Assembly: GCA_005809105.1 (NCBI GenBank)
Contig: SYLI01000082.1
Span: 1 to 32,079 of the forward strand
Source: Verrucomicrobiales bacterium
GTDB lineage: Bacteria > Verrucomicrobiota > Verrucomicrobiia > Limisphaerales > UBA1100
Direction: 5' to 3'
Length of the DNA: 32,079 nucleotides
Below the pieces are notes generated by a model. It saw only the letters and a list, made by a program, of their open reading frames with translations. It had not been told where the DNA came from and did no database searches. The translations under genes and the position numbers were made by a program. Every line of letters begins with the position of its first letter. The first letter of the stretch is position 1. Of this stretch, positions 23,592-30,776 are shown one piece after another.

Positions 23592-25309
23592 GGCAGCGCG
23601 ATGGTCGCTCCTGTTTCGCCCAGACCGCCCCACGTCACCTTCGAGTAGGCGGGCAGGGCCGCTGCCATTTTGGCGAACACACCTTCCAAGGTGGGCGCGG
23701 CACCCGGCGCCCCTTTGCCGGAGATGAGCTCACTGAGAAACTCCCATTCGGCGCGCGCGTCGCCGGGCGGCTCCACCGCCTTCATGAATTTCTGCACGCG
23801 CCCCCCGGCATTGGTGAAGCTGCCGTGCTTCTCAAGATGGGCGCAACCCGGCAGCAGCAGATGCGCGGCGGCCGTGGTCGCGCTGGGCAGAATATCACTG
23901 ACAATGAGGGTCTCAAGCCGGGCCAGCAGTTCGGCGCTGATGCCGTGCCGCGTTACATCCTCGCCGAGGACGAAGAGTGTCCGGATTACACCCGATGCAA
24001 TGCCTTCAGCAATTTGAGGCAGTCGCGAGCCCATCGGCGCGCCAGCGATGCCCGCAATCCGTGCGCCATTGCTGTTGGGATTTTTATCGCCATGCACCAG
24101 CAGGGAGTCGCCTGCGCCGTCGCGTGGGACTGAGTCGGTGAGTGCTCCCAACCGATCTGCGAGGGTTTTTATCAGAAACAATTCCTCATTGGACAGGCGG
24201 GCGCTGGCCACGATCGCCACGCTGCCGGGTGCCGCGCGGTGGAGGCGGCCGGCGATGTCCCCCAACGCCACGTCCCAAGTGGACTTTTGCCCGCGCACCA
24301 GCACGTCCTTGAGGCGGTCGGCCCGCCCAACCCACCGGTGGTTCAATCGGCCCTGATCGCACATCCAGCAGTCATTGACCGCGTTGTTCTCCCTTGGCAC
24401 GAAGCGGTAAATCCTCTCCTCGCGCGAGCTGACCACGATGTTGCAGCCGGTGGCGCAGCTGGCGCAGACCGACTTGGTTTCCTTGAGGAACCACACGCGC
24501 ATCTGAAATCTGAAATCCTTGGAGGTCAGCGCGCCCACAGGACAGAGGTCCACGGTGTTGAGCGTGTAGTTGTTGTCAAAGCCGCCCTCGCTCCACGCGG
24601 CGATGGTGTTAAAGCTGCCGCGATTGACGATCCCCAGCGCATCGTCGCCGGCGATGTCGCGCGTGAAGCGGATACAGCGCGTGCAGAGGATGCACCGCTC
24701 GTCATCGAGCATGATGCGTGGGCCCAAGTCCACGGCCTTGGGCTTGTGAACCTTGGTCTCGACGAAATGACTCTGCGCCTGCCCGTGCTCGACGGAGTAT
24801 TCCTGCAGCTTGCATTCGCCGGCCTGGTCGCAGATGGGGCAGTCCAAGGGATGATTGACCAGGAGCGATTCCAGCACCGCCTCGCGCATTTGCTTCGTCG
24901 CGGGCGAACTGGGATAGATTTCCATTCCGGGCGAGACGGGAGTCGCGCAACTGATGGCGCCGCGCGGCGTGCCCGGCTCATAGGGCAGCACCGACTTGGC
25001 GATTTTTGGCGTGCCGTCGTCATTGAGTGCGGGCCTGCGGTCGGGCCCCATTGAAGGCGTGCCAAATTCGACCAGGCACATGCGGCAATTTCCCGCCACA
25101 GCCAGCTTGGGATGGTAACAGTAATGCGGCACCTCGACGCCCGCCAAATCGCACGCTTGCAGCATCGTCGTGGGCTGCGGCTTGCCCTGCCAGTCGGGCA
25201 TCAACTTCGGCACCTCGATCTCGCGGCCGTCCACCTTGATCTTGATCTTCTCGATCGGCGGCGGCGCGGCGGGCGCGGGCTTGGTTTCGGTTGTCGCTGG
25301 AGCGGGCAT
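23588..25309 (-). CDS. nuoG: NADH-quinone oxidoreductase subunit G (short form)
   Basis: A 573-residue iron-sulfur subunit. A Pro/Ala-rich leader (1-18) precedes the [2Fe-2S] domain with Cys64, Cys75, Cys78 and Cys121. The His-Cys cluster and [4Fe-4S] motifs follow: CPICDQAGECKLQEYS, CILCTRCIRFTRDI, NTVDLCPVGALTSKDF, and CASCATGCNIVV in the molybdopterin-oxidoreductase-like domain. The C-terminal domain is much shorter than in E. coli (about 900 residues). ATG 25309 is chosen because the ferredoxin fold begins at IKIKVDG; the frame is open to 25387. It starts 13 bases after the frameshifted gene that separates it from nuoF. Confidence 0.94.
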   Translation of the reverse strand: MPAPATTETKPAPAAPPPIEKIKIKVDGREIEVPKLMPDWQGKPQPTTMLQACDLAGVEVPHYCYHPKLAVAGNCRMCLVEFGTPSMGPDRRPALNDDGTPKIAKSVLPYEPGTPRGAISCATPVSPGMEIYPSSPATKQMREAVLESLLVNHPLDCPICDQAGECKLQEYSVEHGQAQSHFVETKVHKPKAVDLGPRIMLDDERCILCTRCIRFTRDIAGDDALGIVNRGSFNTIAAWSEGGFDNNYTLNTVDLCPVGALTSKDFRFQMRVWFLKETKSVCASCATGCNIVVSSREERIYRFVPRENNAVNDCWMCDQGRLNHRWVGRADRLKDVLVRGQKSTWDVALGDIAGRLHRAAPGSVAIVASARLSNEELFLIKTLADRLGALTDSVPRDGAGDSLLVHGDKNPNSNGARIAGIAGAPMGSRLPQIAEGIASGVIRTLFVLGEDVTRHGISAELLARLETLIVSDILPSATTAAAHLLLPGCAHLEKHGSFTNAGGRVQKFMKAVEPPGDARAEWEFLSELISGKGAPGAAPTLEGVFAKMAAALPAYSKVTWGGLGETGATIALP

Positions 25310-25322
25310 CGGGGAATTCAGT

Positions 25323-26188
25323 TCAAAGTTTCCATGACTGGCGAACCAACTTGGCAATCTCTGTGAAAAGCGCCGCGTTCGCTTCAATCATCTGCTTATC
25401 CACGGCCAACCTGAGGTATTGATTCTTCACCGTGTAGGGAATTCCTTTCTCGTCCAACTTGGCGCAGATTTCGGTCCTCTCGATCTCAGTCGCCGAAAAC
25501 ACCATCCGGGCCTTCTTCTTTGTCCTCTTTGCAGTCCCGGGGAACCAGAAGCACATGTCGTTGCCGAGATAAAACCGATGCAGGACTTCACGTAACCTAT
25601 TTCGACTCCCGGATAGTGGGGCTGGACTATTGGCAATAGAGCTTTCGCCGCCTCGACGACCCACGGGGCTTTTTCCTGCCAGAAATTTTCGTCCACGCGG
25701 CCAGACACTGAATCGCGCTCGATTTCCGGCTCTTCGTAGATGTCGAGTATGCGTGTGAAGTGCAAGCCCCGTTGTCCAGCCACTTCCACTACGGACACTT
25801 GAATCGCCATGATGGGAATGGAGAGGCTGAGAAGCTGAATGACGTTGAAGAAGCGACGGTTGATGGTTTCGGCAATCAGCACCGCAGTGTGTTGGCGCTG
25901 TGGCCAGCGTCTCTTTTCCAAATCCCAGTATTCAATCGTGCGGATGATGTGGCTTTCGTCAGTTGCACCCAACATCACCTCGACTTCATACATCGTATCG
26001 TCTTCCGGGTCTTTGAGCAGCAAGTCGAGCCTTCCACCGCTCGACTGCCGGCGCTCTCGTCGAACAGGCTCCAACTCACCAAGTCCAAGGATGCTTGGGT
26101 TGTTGAAAATCTGATCCTGCAGCCAATACTCATCGAGTCCGCAGTCGCGAATGCGGAGAGCCTTTGAGATGGAGATCGGGTCTGTCAT
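25323..26188 (-). pseudogene. PD-(D/E)XK-nuclease-like protein gene with one-base frameshift, inside nuo operon
   Basis: Frame 1 runs from ATG 26188 through residues resembling a NucS/RecB-like PD-(D/E)XK fold: WLQDQIFNNPSIL, GGRLDLLLKD (Asp55), then YEVEVMLGATDESH (Glu68, Glu70). At about 25600 the reading switches: frame 1 continues as an unrelated Arg/Ser-rich tail to 25427, while the next frame continues sensibly with NRLREVLHRFYLGNDMCFWF down to TGA at 25323. Adding one A in the AAA at 25600-25602 restores a 288-residue protein. The usual Lys of ExK is Glu here, so activity is uncertain. The ATG overlaps the nuoF stop (ATGA), so it is translationally tied to the operon. It may be a real decayed gene, a polymorphism or a sequencing error. 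No name can be given. Confidence 0.72.
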
Positions 26189-27585
26189 GGCTCGTGGTTA
26201 GGGGTTGCGGTGGTTTTCTGTGGGGCAACGGCACCCTTGGCTTCGAACTCGGGCTTGAACTTCTTCACGAAGCTCAGCACCGGCCATGCGCAGGCTTCGC
26301 CGAAGGCGCAGATGGTGCGGCCCTGGATGTTCTGGGAAATGTGTAGGAGCTGATCGGCGTCCTCCTTTCGGCCCTGCCCATGCGTCATGCGATGGAGCGC
26401 CTTGCTCATCCACAAGGCACCTTCGCGGCAGGGCGTGCACTGGCCGCAGCTTTCGTGGGCGTAGAACTCGGCAAGGTTGGCCAGACACTCGACCATGTCG
26501 CGCGTGTCATCCATCACGATGATGGCGCCGGAACCGGACATCGTGCCCGCGGCGGCGAGCGAGTCGAAGTCGTAGGGCAGATCGAGCAGCGGCACTTGGG
26601 CAGTGATCACCTGACCGTCGGTACCCTTGCGCTTGAGGGTGAACACCTCTCCGGCCTTGAGAACCTTTGCCGAGGATCCACCGGGAATCACGGCCTTCAA
26701 CGAACGGCCGGGCCGCAGTCCGCCGCCAAATTGTGGGTGGTGGATGAGTTCACCCAGCGTGACCTTGCCCACCTCGATTTCAAAGTAGCCGGGGCGCTGC
26801 ACGTCTCCGCTCAAACACACAATGCGCGTGCCGGTATTGTTGGGAGTGCCGAGGCGGGCGTATTCGGGCGCGCCCATCGCCACAATGTGCTTCACATGGC
26901 AGAGCGTCTCCACGTTGTTGACGATGGTGGGGCAAAGGTAGAGGCCCAGGGCGGCGGGGAAGTAGGGTGGCTTGATGCGCGGGTAGGCGCGCTTGCCTTC
27001 GAGCGACTCGATGAGGCCGGTTTCCTCGCCGCAGATGTAGGCGCCCGCGCCGCGATGCACCCAGATGTCCAGATTGTAGTCGGTGCCCAGAATGCTCTTG
27101 CCCAGAAAGTTCGCGGCCCGGGCCTCCTCGATCGCCCGTTCGAGAATCCTCGCTCCTTGGGCAAACTCGCCACGGATGTAAATGTAGGCCAGCTTCACGT
27201 CGTTGGCCCAGCAGGCGATGATCATGCCCTCGAGCAACTGGTGCGGATCCTTGTGGATGATCTGACGGTCCTTGAAGGTGCCCGGCTCGGATTAGTCGGC
27301 GTTGCAGATGAGATACACGGGCTTGCCGCTCTTGCGGTCCACGAAGCTCCACTTCAACCCGCACGAAAAGCCCGCGCCGCCGCGCCCGCGCAGACCGGAC
27401 GAGAGCACTTCCTTGCGAACCTTCTCCGGGCCGCTGACGGTGCCACCATCAGGCGAGACACGCGGCCCCATGGCGAAAGCCTTCTTCAAAGCCTCGTAGC
27501 CGCCGTGCCGCAGATAGCAGTCCAAGTCCTGCGTGTAGCCGGGCTGGTCGGCGTGCTTGAGGATGAGGCGGTATTCCTGCGGCAT
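26185..27585 (-). pseudogene. nuoF: NADH-quinone oxidoreductase subunit F with in-frame TAA at codon 98
   Basis: The frame from ATG 27585 to TGA 26185 encodes a full-length (466-codon) NADH- and FMN-binding subunit of complex I, but codon 98 (27292-27294) is TAA. Before it: [18 protein letters not shown] (NADH site, about 63-79) and YLICNAD. After it: SEPGTFKDRQIIHKDPHQL, GAYICGEETGLIESLEG (FMN site), ESCGQCTPCREGA and TICAFGEACAWP for cluster N3. The family has NADESEPGT, so the stop replaces the conserved Glu; a single G-to-T change (GAA to TAA) explains it. All else is well conserved, suggesting a very recent change, a sequencing or assembly error, or readthrough. The downstream part could only restart at poor codons (TTG 27237). 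Confidence 0.9.
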
Positions 27586-27632
27586 GGCTTGACTCTCAAT
27601 GCGAATTGCCTAGCGTAGCCCACGCGCCGCAC

Positions 27633-27706
27633 TGCCCGATGGTGTAACGGTAGCACAACAGACTCTGGATCTGTTTGTCATGGTTCAAATCCATGTCGGG
27701 CAGCCA
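27633..27706 (+). tRNA. tRNA-Gln (anticodon CUG), CCA encoded
   Basis: A complete cloverleaf can be folded: acceptor TGCCCGA with TCGGGCA, D arm GTGTAACGGTAGCAC, anticodon stem ACAGA/TCTGT with loop CTCTGGA (anticodon CTG), T arm CATGG-TTCAAAT-CCATG, discriminator G and encoded CCA. It lies antisense inside the nuo operon, between nuoE (stop at 27709) and nuoF (start at 27585). Confidence 0.96.
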
Positions 27707-27708
27707 AT

Positions 27709-28194
27709 TCATCGGCATCCCCCCAAGAGTTCATCCGCCCGCGAGGACGTGACGGCTTCGTGGAACTCCTCGTTGCACATCATGACTGGTGCGGTGCCGC
27801 AGCCCGCGATGCATTCGACGAACTCCACCGAGCAGCGGCCGTCGGGGGTCGTTTGCAATGCGTGGTCTTTGGGGTCAAGCCCGAGCCGTCCGCAAAGATG
27901 TGCATGCAAGTCGTGTGAGCCGGCCATGGCGCAGCTGAGCGTGCGGCACACCTTAAAAACATTCCGGCCTGCAGGCGCCTGCCGGAACATGGGATAGAAG
28001 GTGACAAGCTCGTGGATGTTGATGGGCGCAAGCCCCAGCTTGCGTGCGATCCATAGGGTGGCGTCGCGCGAGATGTGCCCGAAGTGCTCCTGCAGGGCGT
28101 GCAGCACCATGAGCGAGGCGCTGCGCCGCTCCGGATAGCGCGTGAGCAGCTCATCCACCCGTGATTCAAGCGAGGAGGGGACTTGGAAGCTCAT
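27709..28194 (-). CDS. nuoE: NADH-quinone oxidoreductase subunit E
   Basis: A 161-residue thioredoxin-fold subunit with one [2Fe-2S] cluster (N1a). It shows the N-terminal helical part ASLMVLHALQEHFGHIS, ELVTFYPMFR, then the four ligands in CRTLSCAMAGS and VECIAGCGTAPVMMCN. ATG 28194 overlaps the nuoD stop (ATGA), preferred to an in-frame start three codons upstream. Its stop lies only two bases from the 3' end of the antisense tRNA. Confidence 0.95.
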   Translation of the reverse strand: MSFQVPSSLESRVDELLTRYPERRSASLMVLHALQEHFGHISRDATLWIARKLGLAPINIHELVTFYPMFRQAPAGRNVFKVCRTLSCAMAGSHDLHAHLCGRLGLDPKDHALQTTPDGRCSVEFVECIAGCGTAPVMMCNEEFHEAVTSSRADELLGGCR

Positions 28195-29426
28195 CGGTCG
28201 CACTCTCCCATCACGAAGTCAAGCGAGCCCAGGATGCTCACGACGTCGCTGATCATGTTGCCCGGCAGCAGCCGCGGAAGGATGCTCAAGTTGCAGAACG
28301 AAGGGGCACGGATTTTCAGCCGGTGCGGCGTGCCTCCGCCGCGGGAGTTGATGTAAAAACCCAGCTCGCCCTTTGGGTTCTCCGCGCTGAAATAGACCTC
28401 GCCGGGTGGCGCGTTCACCCCCTGCGTGACCAAGATAAACTGGTGAATCAGTTCCTCCATGCGGGTGAGCACCTTGTCCTTGGGCGGCAGCACCACCTTG
28501 GGATCGGCGACGTTGATGGGCCCGCCGGGAAGCTGCTTCAAACACTGGCGCAGCAGGCGCACGCTCTGCCTCATTTCCTCCATGCGGACGAGATACCGGT
28601 CGTAGCAGTCGCCGACGGCGCCCACAGGAACCTCAAACTCCAGCCGGTCGTAGATCAAATAGGGATGCGCCTTGCGAAGATCATGCGCCACGCCGCTGCC
28701 TCGCAGGTTGGGGCCGCTTAAGCCCGAGTCCACGGCGTCCTTTGCAGAGATGATGCCCACGCCCTGGGTGCGGCCCATGAAGATGGGGTTGCGCGTGAGC
28801 AGCCGTTCCGTTTCGTCAAAGTTGACCTCCACCTCGTTTAGAAAAGTCTCAAGCTCGCTCGTCCAGCCAGCGGGCAGGTCGCGCGAGAGGCCGCCAATGC
28901 GCGTGTAGGTGGCGGTGAAGCGCGCGCCGGTCAGGGCCTCGATGAGGCTGTAGATTTTCTCGCGCTCTGTAAACGTGTGCAGGAACACCGTGAAGGCGCC
29001 CACGTCCATCGCAAACGCGCCCAGCCCCAGCAGGTGGGCGGAAATGCGGGCCAGTTCGCAGCAGATGACACGAATGTACTGGCAACGCTCTGGAAGCCGG
29101 TCGTGGATGCCCAGGAGCTTCTCCACCGCCAGCGCGTAGGCCACGTTGTTGGCCAGCGGCGCCAGATAGTCCAGCCGATCCGTGTACGGGATGAACTGGG
29201 TGTAGGTCATGTTCTCGGCGATTTTCTCATCGCCGCGGTGCAGGTAGCCAATCTCCGGCTGGGCGCGCACGATGACCTCGCCGTCCAGTTCCAGCGCCAG
29301 TCGCAACACCCCGTGCGTGGCGGGGTGCGATGGCCCCATGTTGAGAGTCATGATCTGACCGGGATCAGTGCCGCCCCGGCTGCGCGCACCGGTGTCTCCA
29401 ATCAGCAGGCTTTGGGAGGTGGACAT
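28191..29426 (-). CDS. nuoD: NADH-quinone oxidoreductase subunit D
   Basis: A 411-residue quinone-site subunit related to NiFe-hydrogenase large subunits. It has MGPSHPATHGVLRLALELDG with the quinone-contacting His, EIGYLHRGDEKIAE, PYTDRLDYLAPLANN, GARFTATYTRIGGLSRDLP, and the C-terminal SFCNLSILPRLL. The open frame runs 41 codons further upstream, into nuoC, but the ATG at 29426 is 4 bases after the nuoC stop with aaagag just ahead, so it is chosen. Confidence 0.96.
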   Translation of the reverse strand: MSTSQSLLIGDTGARSRGGTDPGQIMTLNMGPSHPATHGVLRLALELDGEVIVRAQPEIGYLHRGDEKIAENMTYTQFIPYTDRLDYLAPLANNVAYALAVEKLLGIHDRLPERCQYIRVICCELARISAHLLGLGAFAMDVGAFTVFLHTFTEREKIYSLIEALTGARFTATYTRIGGLSRDLPAGWTSELETFLNEVEVNFDETERLLTRNPIFMGRTQGVGIISAKDAVDSGLSGPNLRGSGVAHDLRKAHPYLIYDRLEFEVPVGAVGDCYDRYLVRMEEMRQSVRLLRQCLKQLPGGPINVADPKVVLPPKDKVLTRMEELIHQFILVTQGVNAPPGEVYFSAENPKGELGFYINSRGGGTPHRLKIRAPSFCNLSILPRLLPGNMISDVVSILGSLDFVMGECDR

Positions 29427-29430
29427 CTCT

Positions 29431-30009
29431 TTAGCCTTCGGATTGGCGTACGCGCGGTTCGCGCGCCTGGGTGTCGCGTCCCCCGGCGGCGGTGACAAAG
29501 GGGCCGCCTTCCAGTGGCGCGCGTTCGGTAAACGCGACCCCCGGTACATCCGTCGGACGGCCCGCCAGCGGAAAATCCTTTCTCAAGGGAAAGTACGGAT
29601 AGCCTTCCCACATGAGGATGCGGCGCAGGTCGGGATGGCCGGCAAAGCGCAACCCCATCATGTCGTAGATTTCGCGTTCGTGCCACTCGGCCGCGCGCCA
29701 CACACCGCACACGGTGGGCACTTCGCCCTGTTCCTCAGCGACGGCTGCTTTCAACCGCAGGCGGCACCCGTGACGCATGTTGTAGAGCTCGTAAACAAGC
29801 GTAAATCGGGGGGCCTCACCAAGGTTGTCGATGGCGGTGATGTCCGTGAGAAAATCAAATCCCAGCGAGTCCTTGGCGTGGGCGCAGACTTCCGCCAGGC
29901 GCGCGGCATCGGCCAATTGCAGCGTCACTTCGCCACGAAACTCCATCGGGCCGGACAACACCGCCCCAAAGGCTGTGCGCAAAGTTTGGGCTGACTCGAC
30001 TGCGGTCAT
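29431..30009 (-). CDS. nuoC: NADH-quinone oxidoreductase subunit C
   Basis: A 192-residue peripheral-arm subunit. It shows FDFLTDITAIDN, VWRAAEWHEREIYDMMGLRF with the family signature EREIYDMMG, and GHPDLRRILM with EGYPYFPLRKDFPL. The C-terminal tail after about residue 165 is Gly/Arg-rich. It starts 15 bases after the nuoB stop and is separate from nuoD, unlike the fused NuoCD of E. coli. Confidence 0.96.
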   Translation of the reverse strand: MTAVESAQTLRTAFGAVLSGPMEFRGEVTLQLADAARLAEVCAHAKDSLGFDFLTDITAIDNLGEAPRFTLVYELYNMRHGCRLRLKAAVAEEQGEVPTVCGVWRAAEWHEREIYDMMGLRFAGHPDLRRILMWEGYPYFPLRKDFPLAGRPTDVPGVAFTERAPLEGGPFVTAAGGRDTQAREPRVRQSEG

Positions 30010-30024
30010 CGGTCTGGATCCGAC

Positions 30025-30537
30025 TCAGACGGGAGTGGCTGCTATCGCCCTGCCGACGGGCTCCTTCGCCACGCGCTTTTGCAGGGTCAGCAGGGCTTCG
30101 AGCAATGCTTCCGGCCGTGGCGGGCAACCAGCCACATAGACATCCACCGGGATGATTCGATCGACACCCTGGAGCACGGCGTAGCTGCGATACATGCCGC
30201 CGGTGCTGGCGCAGGCTCCCATGGCGATGACCCATTTGGGCTCGGCCATCTGGTCGTAGATGCGCTTTACCGCCAGCGCCATCTTGTAGGTGACGGTGCC
30301 CGCAACGATCATGACATCGGATTGGCGCGGTGAAAATCGCATGACCTCGGAGCCAAACCGGGAGATGTCAAACCGGCTGCACCCTGACGCCATGAGCTCA
30401 ATGGCGCAGCACGCCAGGCCCATGGGCATCGGCCAGAGGGAGTTTTTCCGGAACCAGTTTAATGCAGCGTCCAGCTGCGTATGGATGCATTCCCCCTCCA
30501 CCTTCGAGTTGTAGCCAACATGAGTCATGTCCTTCAT
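30025..30537 (-). CDS. nuoB: NADH-quinone oxidoreductase subunit B
   Basis: About 170 residues; carries the N2 [4Fe-4S] cluster next to the quinone site. Motifs: [19 protein letters not shown] with the tandem cysteines, [31 protein letters not shown] and [15 protein letters not shown]. The start is uncertain. The frame is open to a TTG at 30597, with ATGs at 30552, 30537 and 30528; 30537 has an AGG six bases upstream and gives a usual length. It is the first gene of the operon; no nuoA precedes it. Confidence 0.94.
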   Translation of the reverse strand: MKDMTHVGYNSKVEGECIHTQLDAALNWFRKNSLWPMPMGLACCAIELMASGCSRFDISRFGSEVMRFSPRQSDVMIVAGTVTYKMALAVKRIYDQMAEPKWVIAMGACASTGGMYRSYAVLQGVDRIIPVDVYVAGCPPRPEALLEALLTLQKRVAKEPVGRAIAATPV

Positions 30538-30603
30538 GGCCGGCCTGCGCATCCCCTGCTTTGCAAACAGGCTAATGACGGCCCCAATGCCGGGCAAGTG
30601 AAT

Positions 30604-30621
30604 TTGTGATTTATTTCACAA
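30604..30621. promoter_or_regulatory. CRP/FNR-superfamily-type palindrome upstream of nuoB
   Basis: TTGTGA-TTTATT-TCACAA is a perfect 6-6-6 inverted repeat and matches the TGTGA-N6-TCACA consensus of CRP-type regulators (FNR would read TTGAT-N4-ATCAA). It lies 66 bases ahead of the chosen nuoB start, in the region between nuoB and the divergent rpoD. The regulator is unknown. Confidence 0.6.
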
Positions 30622-30725
30622 TCTTTGGCGGGGTACCCCTTCTGGGCAGGAATCGTGCCGGGCAACCCGCTTTCTAGGGGTCGGCTGCGTTTTCTGAATT
30701 TTGTCAAAAATGATGATGCGGTCAC

Positions 30726-30754
30726 TTGACAGTCGGGTGATTCGACAACATATT
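30726..30754 (+). promoter_or_regulatory. Sigma-70-type promoter for rpoD
   Basis: A perfect TTGACA (30726-30731) is followed after 17 bases by CATATT (30749-30754). Transcription would begin about 16 bases before the rpoD ATG. A Shine-Dalgarno AAGGA (30769-30773) precedes the ATG at suitable distance. Confidence 0.7.
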
Positions 30755-30776
30755 TCCCGGCATTTTTTAAGGATAC

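Noticed and set aside
22359-23648. 429-codon plus-strand open frame opposite nuoH
   Set aside because: Antisense shadow of a clearly conserved gene.
25590-25610. Programmed ribosomal frameshift in the nuclease-like gene
   Set aside because: No X-XXY-YYZ heptamer in the zero frame and no evident downstream stem; a lost base in an A-run is simpler.
27292-27294. Genome-wide reassignment of TAA as a sense codon
   Set aside because: Several genes in the window (nuoC, nuoL, nuoN, the porin) end naturally in TAA at family-typical lengths.
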